Positions 54,918 to 64,000 of a DNA stretch of 64,000 nt are shown here, in pieces. Source of the DNA: Gallionella sp. (GTDB lineage Bacteria; Pseudomonadota; Gammaproteobacteria; Burkholderiales; Gallionellaceae); NCBI GenBank assembly GCA_028714075.1, contig JAQTMZ010000010.1, forward strand, positions 1 to 64,000, given 5' to 3'. A model generated the notes under the pieces. It did no database searches. It was not told the DNA's origin and worked only from the letters and a program-made list of their open reading frames with translations. Both the position numbers and the translations under genes were made by a program. Position 1 is the stretch's first letter. Each line of letters starts with the position of its first letter.

Positions 54918-55649
54918 ATGGATAAAACATTCCACCCCATTTTGACCGACCGGCAAGAGCTATCGGATATGCATCTGCAAATCCGCCGCATGTGCCACGA
55001 TCTCAATGCGCCCATCCGCGCCATCCATGGCTTTGCGGAAATTCTGCAACGGCGCGAGGCGGAGCAATTGAGCGAGAGGGGCAACATGTACTTGCAGCGC
55101 ATGGTTGCCGCCACCCATACCATGGAGCAGGTTGTCAGCCGCCTGCATCAGTACGCCCGGCTTGCCACCCATGCGGTTAAGCTCAAACCTGTTTCAGTCG
55201 CGCAGTTTACCGGGGAAATCATCGCTACCCATTACCGCAACCTGCCTGCCGGCGCATCCCTGCAATGGCAGGCGGATCAGTCGCTGGTGTGGCCCAGCGA
55301 CCCGGTGCTGCTGGAAACCGTTTTGCGGGAGCTGGTGGAGAATGCCCTGCTGTACACCAAAGCTGAAGCTCCCGCGCAAGTGAACATTGCGTGGAGCGTC
55401 GAGCAAGACCGGCTGTTGCTGACAGTCAGCGATGCGGGCATCGGCATCGCTCCGGAATATCACCAGCGCGTGTTCGACCTGTTCGAGCGCCTGCACAGCC
55501 GCGACCAATTTCCTGGTGCGGGAACCGGCCTCACCATGGTGCTCAAGGCGGTCAACCTGCTGGGCGGCACCATTGCGCTGGCTTCCGCCGACGGCCTCGG
55601 CACCACCGTGCAAATCTCGTTACCCAGGCCGGATGGAGCAAGCGTTTGA
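54918..55649 (+). CDS. Small soluble histidine kinase
   Basis: A protein of 243 residues with no sensor domain and no membrane segment. HisKA with His27 in MCHDLNAPIRAIHGFAEIL is followed by a HATPase with an N box (RELVENALLYTK), SDAGIGIAPEYHQRVFDLFERLH and GTGLTMVLKAVNLLGG. It is phytochrome-kinase-like in its core. Its stop overlaps the start of the next kinase (TTGA), so the two are coupled. It may act as a partner or modulator of the larger kinase. Confidence 0.9.
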   Translation: MDKTFHPILTDRQELSDMHLQIRRMCHDLNAPIRAIHGFAEILQRREAEQLSERGNMYLQRMVAATHTMEQVVSRLHQYARLATHAVKLKPVSVAQFTGEIIATHYRNLPAGASLQWQADQSLVWPSDPVLLETVLRELVENALLYTKAEAPAQVNIAWSVEQDRLLLTVSDAGIGIAPEYHQRVFDLFERLHSRDQFPGAGTGLTMVLKAVNLLGGTIALASADGLGTTVQISLPRPDGASV

Positions 55650-58012
55650 GCCGGCAATCCTCCTCGGCATTTCTGCTGGCTCCCGGCATCAGGTTCGTGC
55701 AGAACCTCAAGTTTGCGGAAAAATTCCTGCTTATTTTTTTGCTGCTGCTGATCCCGCTCACTTACGCAAGTTACTATCTTCTGGACGATGTCTACCAGCA
55801 TGCCCAGGAGAAACAGCTTGAATTGGACGGGCTGCAATATGCGGTTCAGGTCTCTGCACTGCTTGAATTGATTCCACAGCATCGCGGCATGGCCAACGGC
55901 CTGCTGCAGGGCGATGAACGCTTCCGCGCCAGAATTACAGCCCTGCAACCGGCGCTGGAAAAGGCTCTGGCCGATGCCGATGCCGCAGACCGGCGCTGGG
56001 GAGCCGAATTGCAGCTGCACAAACCATGGCAGCAGATTCGCTCCCGCTGGCTGGAGTTGTATGGCGGCACGCGGCAATTGGCTGCCGAAGCCAGCTGGCA
56101 GCAGCACACCGCCTTGATCGCGGACTATCTGGATCTGATTTTTCGCATTACCATCAACAGCCCGCTTTACACCGAAGACGATCCGGCCACGCGCCATCTG
56201 ATGGAAGTGAATTTCCATTATCTGCCCCAGCTCATCGAGGCATTGGGGCAATTGCGCGGCAGCGGATCGGGCATGATCGCGGACGGCAAAATTTCCGATT
56301 GGGAACATCGCGAATTTGTTCGCCTGATGTCAGCCGTCTCGGCGCTCTCCCGCGAAGTGAAGCGCAACATGGGGTTTGCCTTTGAGCAGAGCCCGCCATT
56401 GCAGAATGCATTTTCAGACCCGGCCAATCAAGCCGTCAGCCAGGCTGAGTGGTATGCGGCGCTGGTTCAGGCGCAAGTGTTGCAGCCCGCTGCGCCCGCT
56501 ATTTCCGCCCCGCTTTATTTTGACCGTGGAACCGAAGCGATTTCCAGCGGCTATCGCCTGCTGAAGATGACCACAGAATATAACCAGAGGAGTTTTGAGC
56601 AGGACATCAGGCATCTCAATCATCACAGGAATACCCTGATAATTTCCTTTGTTCTGGGGATGCTCATCATCGGCTATCTGATCATGGCCTTTTACTCCTC
56701 TATCCGCCATATCACCGACAGTCTTGAAAATGTTGTGGATCACCTGCAACGCGGCGAGGCGCCGCAAGAGGTTGCCTTGCCGGGGCGCGATGAGCTGGGC
56801 AATATTGTCCAATTGTTCAATCAGTTGTCCGGGCAGTTGATCCGCACCAACACCGAGTTGCGCCGCAGCCACCGTGAAGACCAGCTGCTGGGCGATCTCT
56901 CCCTGCTGGCGCTGCAAAATGACAACCTGAACCAGTTTGCACAAGCCGCCTTGCCCCTGATTGCCGCTGCCGCAGAGTGGCTGCCCTGCAAACCGGCCGG
57001 CCAAATCAACCTGGTGCGCGGCGACAAGAGCTTCTACGCCGCTGCCACGCTCGGCATGGAATCTGTCGATCCGGCCAACGCAACCCATTTGGCGGAAATG
57101 CACATTGAACGCATGGCGGGGAACAATATTCTTTGCCTGCCTTTCATGATCGGCGGCGAATGCGTTGGCGAGCTGCTTCTGCCGCTTACGGTCGAAATAT
57201 TGCCACCCGATACGCAACTTTTCCTGTTGCGCTTGACCGATGCCATCGCCATCTCGATTGGTCGCCTCAGTGCCGAATCAGCCTTGCAGCAACGCGAAGC
57301 GGATCTGCTGCGTTCCAACGAGGAACTGGAGCGGTTTGCCTATATTTCTTCCCATGACCTGCAGGAACCGTTGCGGAAAATCCGCTCTTTTGGTGATCGC
57401 CTGCTCAGTAGCGTAGCGCTGGATGGCCGTTCTCTCGACTTTCTCCAGCGCATGGTGGCTGCCGCCGGACGGATGCAGGAACTGATTGAAGACTTGTTGA
57501 TGTACTCGCGCGTGAATGCGAGCCAGCGCCCCTTTGTGCCGACCGACCTCAACCAGGTTGTCGCCGAAGCCTGCAATGCCCTCGAACTGCAAATTGAGGA
57601 AACGCACGCTGCAATCCGCGTCGACCCGCTGCCCGCGATTGAAGCCGATAAAATCCAGATGGTGCAATTGTTCCAGAACCTGATTGGCAATGCGCTAAAA
57701 TATCGCCGCGAAGGTGTCCCGCCTGTCATCACGATCACTCTTGACGAAATGAGCAAATCCAACCCGGAGGGAGGTATGCTGCACCTGAAATGTCAGGATA
57801 ATGGCATCGGTTTCGAGCAGCAGTATGCCGAGCAGATATTTGAAGCGTTCAAGCGGTTGCATGGCCGCGGCGAGTATTCTGGATCGGGAATCGGCTTGTC
57901 GGTTTGCCGCCGCATCGTGGAACGGCACGGCGGGATGATTTACGCAACCAGCGAGCCGGGCATCGGGACTTGCATGCACTTGAGCATGCGGCTTTCCCAC
58001 AAGAATGCATAA
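55646..58012 (+). CDS. Membrane histidine kinase with NIT-like periplasmic sensor
   Basis: A protein of 788 residues if TTG 55646 is the start; GGAG at 55635-55638 and the TTGA overlap support it. Membrane helices lie at about 27-47 and 329-350. The periplasmic region between them has LIPQHRGMANGLLQGD near its start, as in NIT nitrate/nitrite sensing domains, though divergent. HAMP (about 351-400) and a GAF-like region (about 430-545) follow. The HisKA has His570 in YISSHDLQEPLRKIRS, and the HATPase has CQDNGIGFEQQYAEQIFEAF. It lies directly upstream of three response regulators. The ligand assignment is tentative. Confidence 0.88.
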   Translation: MSRQSSSAFLLAPGIRFVQNLKFAEKFLLIFLLLLIPLTYASYYLLDDVYQHAQEKQLELDGLQYAVQVSALLELIPQHRGMANGLLQGDERFRARITALQPALEKALADADAADRRWGAELQLHKPWQQIRSRWLELYGGTRQLAAEASWQQHTALIADYLDLIFRITINSPLYTEDDPATRHLMEVNFHYLPQLIEALGQLRGSGSGMIADGKISDWEHREFVRLMSAVSALSREVKRNMGFAFEQSPPLQNAFSDPANQAVSQAEWYAALVQAQVLQPAAPAISAPLYFDRGTEAISSGYRLLKMTTEYNQRSFEQDIRHLNHHRNTLIISFVLGMLIIGYLIMAFYSSIRHITDSLENVVDHLQRGEAPQEVALPGRDELGNIVQLFNQLSGQLIRTNTELRRSHREDQLLGDLSLLALQNDNLNQFAQAALPLIAAAAEWLPCKPAGQINLVRGDKSFYAAATLGMESVDPANATHLAEMHIERMAGNNILCLPFMIGGECVGELLLPLTVEILPPDTQLFLLRLTDAIAISIGRLSAESALQQREADLLRSNEELERFAYISSHDLQEPLRKIRSFGDRLLSSVALDGRSLDFLQRMVAAAGRMQELIEDLLMYSRVNASQRPFVPTDLNQVVAEACNALELQIEETHAAIRVDPLPAIEADKIQMVQLFQNLIGNALKYRREGVPPVITITLDEMSKSNPEGGMLHLKCQDNGIGFEQQYAEQIFEAFKRLHGRGEYSGSGIGLSVCRRIVERHGGMIYATSEPGIGTCMHLSMRLSHKNA

Positions 58013-58032
58013 GAGATAAAGGAGATTCATGA

Positions 58033-58482
58033 ATGGCAAGTAACGAACGCATCACCATTTTGATGGCCGACGATGACCCGGACGACCGGTTGCTGGTGCA
58101 GGATGCTTTTGATGAAATCCGGCTGGCCAATCCGCTGGTTTTTGTCGAAGACGGTGTCGAACTGATGGATTACCTGCACCGTCGTGGTGGCTACGCCCAT
58201 CTCGCCGGTAGCCCATTGCCCGGGCTGATTTTGCTTGATCTGAACATGCCAAAAAAGGATGGTCGCGAGGCGCTCAAGGAGATCAAGGCCGATCCCGCCC
58301 TGCGTATGGTGCCTATTGTCGTTCTCACCACGTCGAATGCGGAAGAGGACATTCTGCGCACCTACGATCTTGGCACCAACTCATTCATCGTCAAGCCTGT
58401 CACATTCGACAAGCTGGTGGAAATCATCCGCAAGGTTACCCAGTACTGGCTCGAAATTGTGCGCCTGCCGCCCAATCATTAG
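58033..58482 (+). CDS. Single-domain response regulator, Rcp1-like
   Basis: A protein of 149 residues. The ADDDPDDRLL acidic pocket, Asp69 in LLDLNMPKKDG, LTTSNAEED switch and IVKPVTF Lys are complete. The charged insertion VELMDYLHRRGGYAH is typical of Rcp1-type regulators that pair with phytochrome-like kinases, matching the kinase core upstream. GGAGA lies before ATG 58033. It is nearly a copy of the second receiver of the next gene, so one arose from the other. Confidence 0.93.
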   Translation: MASNERITILMADDDPDDRLLVQDAFDEIRLANPLVFVEDGVELMDYLHRRGGYAHLAGSPLPGLILLDLNMPKKDGREALKEIKADPALRMVPIVVLTTSNAEEDILRTYDLGTNSFIVKPVTFDKLVEIIRKVTQYWLEIVRLPPNH

Positions 58483-58491
58483 GGGTCTGCC

Positions 58492-59355
58492 ATGAGTGCG
58501 AAAAACCTGAACATCCTGTTGCTGGAAGATGAAGAAAATGATTATCTTCTTATCCATGATTTGCTCAAGCAAATATATGGCGCCGAATTCCATCTGGACT
58601 GGGCAAACACCAACGAGCAGGGTGAGCAGATGGCATCGACCCGGCACTACGACATCTTTCTGGTGGATTACCAAATTGACAGCCAGTACACGGGAACCGG
58701 CTGGGTAACCGCCATGCGCAAAAAACTGGGCGGGAAATGTCCGCCCGCCATCCTGCTTACCGGCCAACCCGATGTGCAGTCAATTGGCGAATTAGCCAAG
58801 GAAACCGTCGGTGTTGCCTACTTTTTGACCAAGAGCGAGCTCAATACGGATAGCCTTGAACGCACCATCCGGTTTACGCTCAAAAACCATGAATTGGTTC
58901 GCCATGCGCATAAGTTGGTCACTATCCTCATGGCCGATGACGACCCGGATGACCGCTTGCTTATGGAGGATGCTTTCGCGGAAATCCGGCTGGATAACCC
59001 GCTCGATTTTGTCGTGGATGGCGTCGAGCTGATGGACTATCTGCACCGCAGAGGCGGCTACGCGCACCTTGCCGGAACCCCGTTGCCGGGGCTGATTTTG
59101 CTCGACTTGAACATGCCCAGAAAAAACGGGCGGGAAGCCCTGCATGAAATCAAGCAGGATGAGACGTTGCGCAAAATTCCGATTGTAATTCTGACCACAT
59201 CCAAGGCCGAGGAAGACCTGCTCGCCAGTTATAACCTCGGTGCGAACTCATTCATCGTCAAGCCGGTTACCTTTGACAAGCTCGTGGAGGTGATCCGGGC
59301 AGTCACCGATTATTGGCTGTGCATCGTTACCCTGCCAACGTCAACGGAGAAATAG
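58492..59355 (+). CDS. Double-receiver response regulator
   Basis: A protein of 287 residues. Receiver 1 (about 5-135) has LLEDEENDY and Asp59 in LVDYQIDS; its end reads FLTKSEL, so Lys is present without Pro. Receiver 2 (about 140-280) is an Rcp1-type domain with ADDDPDDRLL and Asp205 in LLDLNMPRKNG. Receiver 1 resembles the receiver of the downstream GGDEF protein, and receiver 2 resembles the upstream single-domain regulator. It thus looks like a fusion of its two neighbours and could bridge them in a relay. Confidence 0.92.
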   Translation: MSAKNLNILLLEDEENDYLLIHDLLKQIYGAEFHLDWANTNEQGEQMASTRHYDIFLVDYQIDSQYTGTGWVTAMRKKLGGKCPPAILLTGQPDVQSIGELAKETVGVAYFLTKSELNTDSLERTIRFTLKNHELVRHAHKLVTILMADDDPDDRLLMEDAFAEIRLDNPLDFVVDGVELMDYLHRRGGYAHLAGTPLPGLILLDLNMPRKNGREALHEIKQDETLRKIPIVILTTSKAEEDLLASYNLGANSFIVKPVTFDKLVEVIRAVTDYWLCIVTLPTSTEK

Positions 59356-59360
59356 GCGGC

Positions 59361-60635
59361 ATGAAATACCCACAAAAAATCCTGGTGCTGGATGACGACG
59401 AAAACGACTATCTTCTAGTCGAGGACATGTTGCGGCAGGCTTACGGCGCCGGTCTTTCGATTGATTGGGCTGGAGCCAGCGCAACTGCAAGCGGGCTAAT
59501 TAAAAGCGGCGGCTACGATGTTTGCCTGGTTGACTATTATCTGGGCGAGGGGGGCAACGGCCTGGAATGGGCGCAGTCGATGATTTCGGCGATGGGGATC
59601 GAATGCCCGCCGCTGATCATGCTTACCGGCATCGAGTCTTGCGAGAGTATTGACCTGAGCGCAAGTGAAATCGGCATTTCCGACTTTATCAGCAAGTCCG
59701 ATTTAACTGCCAAAGTCATCGAGCATTCTATCCGTTACGCCATACAGACGCGGCGCATGTTGCGCGAGCATCTGCGCTGCGAAACACGTTTTCACCTGTT
59801 TTTCGACCACGCCTACGAAGGCATCCTGCTGCTGGATCAAGACGGCAAAGTGCTGCAAGCCAACCACAGTGCGGAAAATATGTTCTGCTATGAAACGGGA
59901 ACCATGCAGGGGCTGTATGCAAACCAGTTGATCAACGAATTCTCGCTTGAATACAGCTTGCTGAATAACCAGATTGCGGCGCCGGAGACACCTGCCGCGA
60001 TGGAGCGGATGACCGGCAAGGATCAGCGTGGGCTTGCGCTGGATCTGGAGGTGGCTATAAATATGGCCAGGGCGGGCGACGAGGTTTTTTATTCCGTCAG
60101 CCTGATCGACATCAAGCATCATCTGGCGCAACAGGAAGAACTCGCCAAACTGGCGCATACCGACCCGCTGACCGGGCTGATGAATCGGCGTCATTTTCGC
60201 CTGCTTGCCGACCAGGAGTTTTCCCGCGCCACGCGCACACATCACCAATTGTTCATGATGATGCTCGACATCGACCACTTCAAGAAGGTTAACGATACGC
60301 ATGGGCACGATGTCGGAGACCAAGCGCTGGTTGCGGTTGCCGAGGTGCTCAAGAACGGTATTCGCAGCATGGATATACTCGCCCGCTGGGGCGGCGAAGA
60401 GTTTCTGGTGCTGCTGCCGGAAACCGATTTGACGGGTGCCATGCTCATCGCGGAGCGTATTCGCCAGCAGGTCAGCCAGATTAAATTGCCGAAAATACCG
60501 GAAGGTTTGACCATCAGTATCGGGCTATGTGAAGCAAAGCCGGATATGGAGCTGAAAACCGCTACCAGTCTTGCCGATCAGGCGCTCTATCAAGCCAAGG
60601 CCGGTGGGCGCAACCGTGTCATCTGCCATGAATAG
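59361..60635 (+). CDS. Response regulator-PAS-GGDEF diguanylate cyclase
   Basis: A protein of 424 residues from ATG 59361; the longer open frame upstream overlaps the previous gene. The receiver has LDDDENDY and Asp58 (LVDYYLGEG). A PAS domain (about 145-255) follows. The GGDEF domain has LTGLMNRRHF, DIDHFKKVNDTHGHDVGD, and an active-site GGEEF at 344-348. RSMD five residues before GGEEF is an intact inhibitory I-site. Active, product-inhibited c-di-GMP synthesis is predicted. It is the only enzymatic output of this cluster. Confidence 0.94.
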   Translation: MKYPQKILVLDDDENDYLLVEDMLRQAYGAGLSIDWAGASATASGLIKSGGYDVCLVDYYLGEGGNGLEWAQSMISAMGIECPPLIMLTGIESCESIDLSASEIGISDFISKSDLTAKVIEHSIRYAIQTRRMLREHLRCETRFHLFFDHAYEGILLLDQDGKVLQANHSAENMFCYETGTMQGLYANQLINEFSLEYSLLNNQIAAPETPAAMERMTGKDQRGLALDLEVAINMARAGDEVFYSVSLIDIKHHLAQQEELAKLAHTDPLTGLMNRRHFRLLADQEFSRATRTHHQLFMMMLDIDHFKKVNDTHGHDVGDQALVAVAEVLKNGIRSMDILARWGGEEFLVLLPETDLTGAMLIAERIRQQVSQIKLPKIPEGLTISIGLCEAKPDMELKTATSLADQALYQAKAGGRNRVICHE

Positions 60636-60829
60636 ATGGTGAGCGATCTTTTTGGCAGCAAGCGCGTACAGAATTCCCGCAATACTCGATAAGAACAGTG
60701 CATAACTCGGCACCTGGATCGTTATAGCTACAGATATTTAACTTACCAACCTGGAGAATCACCATCAATACCAAGCCGTTCATTATCAACCAGCCTGCGC
60801 CAGGCATTGCGGAACTCCCCGCTCTGGGC

Positions 60830-63268
60830 ATGGATGCTGGCAGCATAGTCGAAGATTTCCGCCGTTATTTCAGCCATACGCTGGGCCGGGATAAGTTGAG
60901 CGAGTCGGCTTATTACGTTTATACATCCCTCTCGCTTTCGTTGCGGGATCGGCTGGTGGAGCGCTGGAAAAAGACTCAACAAGCTTATAACGAACAGGGC
61001 TGTAAACGTACTTACTACTTGTCGTTGGAGTTCCTGATGGGCCGGGCGCTGGGTAATGCCATGCTGAATCTGGAAGTGGAGCCGTCGACCTCCGATGCGC
61101 TGAGGAAGCTGGGTTTGGCGATGGAGGAAATTATCGATCAGGAACAAGATGCCGGTCTGGGGAACGGCGGTCTGGGGCGGCTGGCCGCGTGTTTTTTGGA
61201 TAGTTGCGCCACCTTGCAATTGCCGGTGAAAGGTTATGGCCTGCGCTACGAATACGGGATGTTCCGCCAGAAAATCGACAACGGCTACCAACTGGAAGAG
61301 CCGGATCACTGGTTGCGTAACGGCAACCCGTGGGAAATTGAGCGCCCGGAATATAGTGTGCGGGTCAAATTTGGCGGCCACACCGAGCATCACAAGCAGC
61401 CTGATGGAACGATGCGCGTGTATTGGAAACTCACCAATGATGTGATGGCGGTGCCTTACGATGTTCCGGTTCCCGGCTACCGCAATGGCACGGTCAACAC
61501 GCTACGCTTGTGGAAATCCACCGCTACCGAAGAGTTCGATCTGGACGAGTTTAATAAAGGCAGCTATGCCGATGCGGTTGAAGCAAAAAATACCGCCGAG
61601 CACATCACCATGGTGCTGTATCCCAATGATACCAGCGAGAACGGCAAGGAGCTGCGCCTGCGCCAGCAATATTTTCTGGCCTCGGCCAGCTTGCAGGATG
61701 TGCTGCGTTCATGGGTGAAAAAACACGGCAATGATTTCAGCGGATTTGCCGACAAAAGTTTCTTTCAGTTGAACGACACCCATCCCACCTGTGCGGTGCC
61801 GGAGTTGATGCGCCTGCTGATGGATGAACATGGCCTGGATTGGAATGCGGCCTGGAGCATCACCACCCGGACGGTCGCTTATACCAACCATACCCTGCTG
61901 CCTGAGGCGTTGGAACGTTGGTCGGTCAGCATGTTTGAGTGCCTGTTGCCGAGGCTGTCGGAGATTATTTTCGAGATCAATGCCCGTTTCATGGTGCAGG
62001 TAGCAACACGCTGGCCAGGGGATATCGAGCGGCAGCGGCGCATGTCGATTATCGAAGAAGGCCATGAACGGTATATCCGCATGGCTTATCTGGCCGTGGT
62101 GGCAAGCGTATCGGTGAACGGTGTGGCGGAATTGCATTCGCACTTGTTGCAGCAGCATTTGTTCCGTGATTTCTATGAGCTGTGGCCGGAAAAATTCAAC
62201 AACAAAACCAATGGCGTGACTTCCCGCCGCTGGATGGTGTCGAGCAATCCAGCCCTGAGCGGCCTGATTACGCGCACTCTGGGAGAAGGCTGGATCACCG
62301 ATATGGCCAAGCTGAAGGATCTGGCGCCGCATGCCGATGATGCTGCGTTTCGCGCGGAGTGGCGTTCAATCAAGCAAGCCAACAAAGCGCGTCTGGCGGA
62401 AATGGTGCAACGTGATTGCGGCATTGTTTTCGACACGAATGCCCTGTTCGACGTGCAGGTGAAGCGCATCCATGAGTACAAGCGGCAATTGCTCAACGTG
62501 CTGCATGTCATTCATCTGTACGACCGCATCAAGCGCGGCGACACGGCTGGCTGGATGCCGCGCTGCATACTCATCGGCGGCAAGGCTGCACCCGGCTACA
62601 TGATGGCCAAGCGCATCATCAAGCTGGTTTCCGCGGTGGGGCAGATGGTCAACGGCGACCCGGATACGGCAGGTTTGTTGCAGCTGGCCTTCCTGCCGAA
62701 CTATCGGGTATCGGCGATGGAGGTGATTTGCGCCGGAACCGATTTGTCGGAGCAGATTTCCACCGCCGGCAAGGAGGCATCGGGAACCGGCAACATGAAG
62801 TTCATGATGAACGGCGCGCTGACCATTGGCACGCTGGATGGCGCCAACATTGAAATTCGCGAGGAGGTTGGGGAGGAAAACTTTTTCCTGTTTGGCCTTA
62901 CTGCCGAGGAGGTGGACGCAACCAGGGGGCACTATGACCCTGGCGCGATTATCGCTGCTGACGATGATTTGCACCGCGTAATGCGCCTGTTGGAAAGCGG
63001 CCATTTCAACCTGTTCGAGCCGAATATTTTCGACCCGATTATCCAATCCATTTACAGCCCGGGCGACCCGTGGCTGACGGCGGCGGATTTCCGCAGCTAC
63101 GTCAACGCCCAGCAGGAAGTGTCCGGTGCCTATCATGACCCGGAGCGCTGGACACGCATGAGTATTATCAATACGGCGACCAGCGGCAAGTTTTCCAGCG
63201 ACCGCACCATACTGGATTACAACCGCGATATATGGGGGTTGTCGCAGGTAGCGCCGAAACATCCCTGA
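60830..63268 (+). CDS. glgP: Glycogen/maltodextrin phosphorylase
   Basis: A protein of 812 residues from ATG 60830. It releases glucose-1-phosphate from alpha-1,4-glucans. PLP-binding Lys657 is in SGTGNMKFMMNGALTIGTLDGAN. The glucan- and phosphate-site blocks DAGLGNGGLGRLAACFLDS, YGLRYEYGMF and QVKRIHEYKRQLLN are intact. The ATG has a poor ribosome-binding site. The frame is open back to 60728, and at 60753-60766 the sequence GGAGAATCACCATC places an ATC codon in frame at an ideal distance from GGAG. The real start may therefore be that ATC, adding 22 residues. No other glycogen gene is in view. Confidence 0.93.
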   Translation: MDAGSIVEDFRRYFSHTLGRDKLSESAYYVYTSLSLSLRDRLVERWKKTQQAYNEQGCKRTYYLSLEFLMGRALGNAMLNLEVEPSTSDALRKLGLAMEEIIDQEQDAGLGNGGLGRLAACFLDSCATLQLPVKGYGLRYEYGMFRQKIDNGYQLEEPDHWLRNGNPWEIERPEYSVRVKFGGHTEHHKQPDGTMRVYWKLTNDVMAVPYDVPVPGYRNGTVNTLRLWKSTATEEFDLDEFNKGSYADAVEAKNTAEHITMVLYPNDTSENGKELRLRQQYFLASASLQDVLRSWVKKHGNDFSGFADKSFFQLNDTHPTCAVPELMRLLMDEHGLDWNAAWSITTRTVAYTNHTLLPEALERWSVSMFECLLPRLSEIIFEINARFMVQVATRWPGDIERQRRMSIIEEGHERYIRMAYLAVVASVSVNGVAELHSHLLQQHLFRDFYELWPEKFNNKTNGVTSRRWMVSSNPALSGLITRTLGEGWITDMAKLKDLAPHADDAAFRAEWRSIKQANKARLAEMVQRDCGIVFDTNALFDVQVKRIHEYKRQLLNVLHVIHLYDRIKRGDTAGWMPRCILIGGKAAPGYMMAKRIIKLVSAVGQMVNGDPDTAGLLQLAFLPNYRVSAMEVICAGTDLSEQISTAGKEASGTGNMKFMMNGALTIGTLDGANIEIREEVGEENFFLFGLTAEEVDATRGHYDPGAIIAADDDLHRVMRLLESGHFNLFEPNIFDPIIQSIYSPGDPWLTAADFRSYVNAQQEVSGAYHDPERWTRMSIINTATSGKFSSDRTILDYNRDIWGLSQVAPKHP

Positions 63269-63319
63269 TTTGCTGCTACTCGCCCCGGCACTGGTTTTTC
63301 AGGGGTCATGCAGCCCGGG

Positions 63320-64000
63320 TCACTGGTAGCGCAACGCCTCTATCGGGTCGAGTTGTGCGGCTTTGCGCGCGGGATAAAAGCCGAAGAAGATGCCCACCGT
63401 CGCGGCCACGCCGAACGCCACGACTACCGAGCTGCCCGAGATGATGACCATCGTGCCGGTCAGCGCGTTGACCAGCAGCGCGCCGCCGATGCCCAACAGC
63501 AGCCCGATGAAGCACCCGCCCACCGAGATGATGATGGCCTCCAGCAGGAATTGCAGCAGGATGTCGCGTTCGCGCGCGCCGATCGCCATGCGGATGCCGA
63601 TCTCGCGGGTGCGTTCGGTGACGGAAACCAGCATGATGTTCATGATGCCGATGCCGCCCACCAGCAGCGAAACCGACGCGATCGCGCCAAGCAGCAGCGA
63701 CATGGTGCGCGTGCTTTCCTCGGCGGAGTCGGCTACGGCAGTGAGGTTGCGCAGGGAGAAATCGTTATCCATGCCTTCGCGTGTGCGGTGCCGCTGGCGC
63801 AATAACCCGATCATGGATTTTTCCACCGCGGGCATGATTTCCTGGGTGGCGGTCTGCACCATGACCATGCGCACCGTTCCCGGAAACTGGCTGCCGAATA
63901 CCTGGCGCTGCGCGGTGGTAAGCGGGATGATGATGGTGTCATCCTGGTCGCGCCCATCCATGCCTTGCCCCTTGACCGCCAATGTGCCGAGGACGACAAA
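63320..64000 (-). CDS. MacB/FtsX-type ABC transporter permease, C-terminal part
   Basis: The frame runs off the right edge, so its N-terminus lies outside the window; at least 226 residues are visible. A periplasmic segment (IIIPLTTAQRQVFG) is followed by three membrane helices. Between the first two lies the typical MacB-family cytoplasmic loop VSVTERTREIGIRMAIGARERDILLQFL. It ends in FFGFYPARKAAQLDPIEALRYQ, the standard end of this family. The relevant substrate (peptide, lipoprotein or macrolide-type) cannot be told. It converges with glgP across a 51-base gap. Confidence 0.9.
   Translation of the reverse strand, partial: FVVLGTLAVKGQGMDGRDQDDTIIIPLTTAQRQVFGSQFPGTVRMVMVQTATQEIMPAVEKSMIGLLRQRHRTREGMDNDFSLRNLTAVADSAEESTRTMSLLLGAIASVSLLVGGIGIMNIMLVSVTERTREIGIRMAIGARERDILLQFLLEAIIISVGGCFIGLLLGIGGALLVNALTGTMVIISGSSVVVAFGVAATVGIFFGFYPARKAAQLDPIEALRYQ

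Noticed and set aside
55391..55645. N-terminal extension of the NIT-like kinase
   Set aside because: It runs through the HATPase coding region of the preceding kinase in another frame; the TTG at 55646 with GGAG and stop overlap is better.

Overview
The window reads as a GC-rich chromosomal segment of a betaproteobacterium, most likely from the Nitrosomonadales/Gallionellaceae neighbourhood. The basis is gene content and order: ilvB-ilvH-ilvC-psd-pssA-leuA, then alaA-hom-thrC and map-glnD, together with many dispersed palindromic intergenic repeats and a very dense two-component signalling repertoire. The taxonomic call is an inference from protein character and synteny; no rRNA gene is present to confirm it.

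Layout. Positions 1-12216 hold a co-directional signalling block of seven genes: a truncated hybrid kinase end, a 1536-residue hybrid kinase, a receiver-adenylyl cyclase, a receiver-EAL protein with damaged catalytic residues, a double-receiver protein, a receiver-receiver-kinase and a receiver-Hpt protein. None carries a DNA-binding output. A convergent terminator separates this from a Pat-type protein acetyltransferase (minus strand), which is divergent from an HDAC-like deacetylase. A 1003-residue coiled-coil protein with one C-terminal membrane anchor follows, then glnD and map on the minus strand and a Bax-inhibitor-1-like membrane protein.

Positions 23845-30480 are the branched-chain amino acid and phospholipid cluster, with a candidate leucine-rich leader peptide before leuA. 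Then come an exported pentapeptide-repeat protein, nadE, tRNA-Ser(UGA) with a nearby duplicated tRNA fragment, queD, and a TgpA/DUF58/MoxR trio. Next are alaA-hom-thrC, a ZIP transporter, rimO, PPK2 and a MIP18-domain protein fused to a polytopic NnrS-like membrane domain. A receiver-TPR protein, Smr, trxB, mltB, an NlpC/P60 lipoprotein and an orphan secretin N-domain protein follow.

Positions 53677-60635 hold a second signalling block: NnrS, a soluble histidine kinase, a membrane kinase with a NIT-like sensor region, a single receiver, a double receiver and a receiver-PAS-GGDEF cyclase. Several of these genes overlap or nearly abut. glgP, which may use a non-ATG start, and the C-terminal part of a MacB-type permease close the window.

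Themes. Both signalling blocks end in second-messenger enzymes or c-di-GMP-type domains rather than transcription factors. At least six classes of short palindromic repeats lie between genes, and one class has been absorbed into the reading frames of two paralogous hybrid kinases. I see no CRISPR array, insertion sequence or rRNA.
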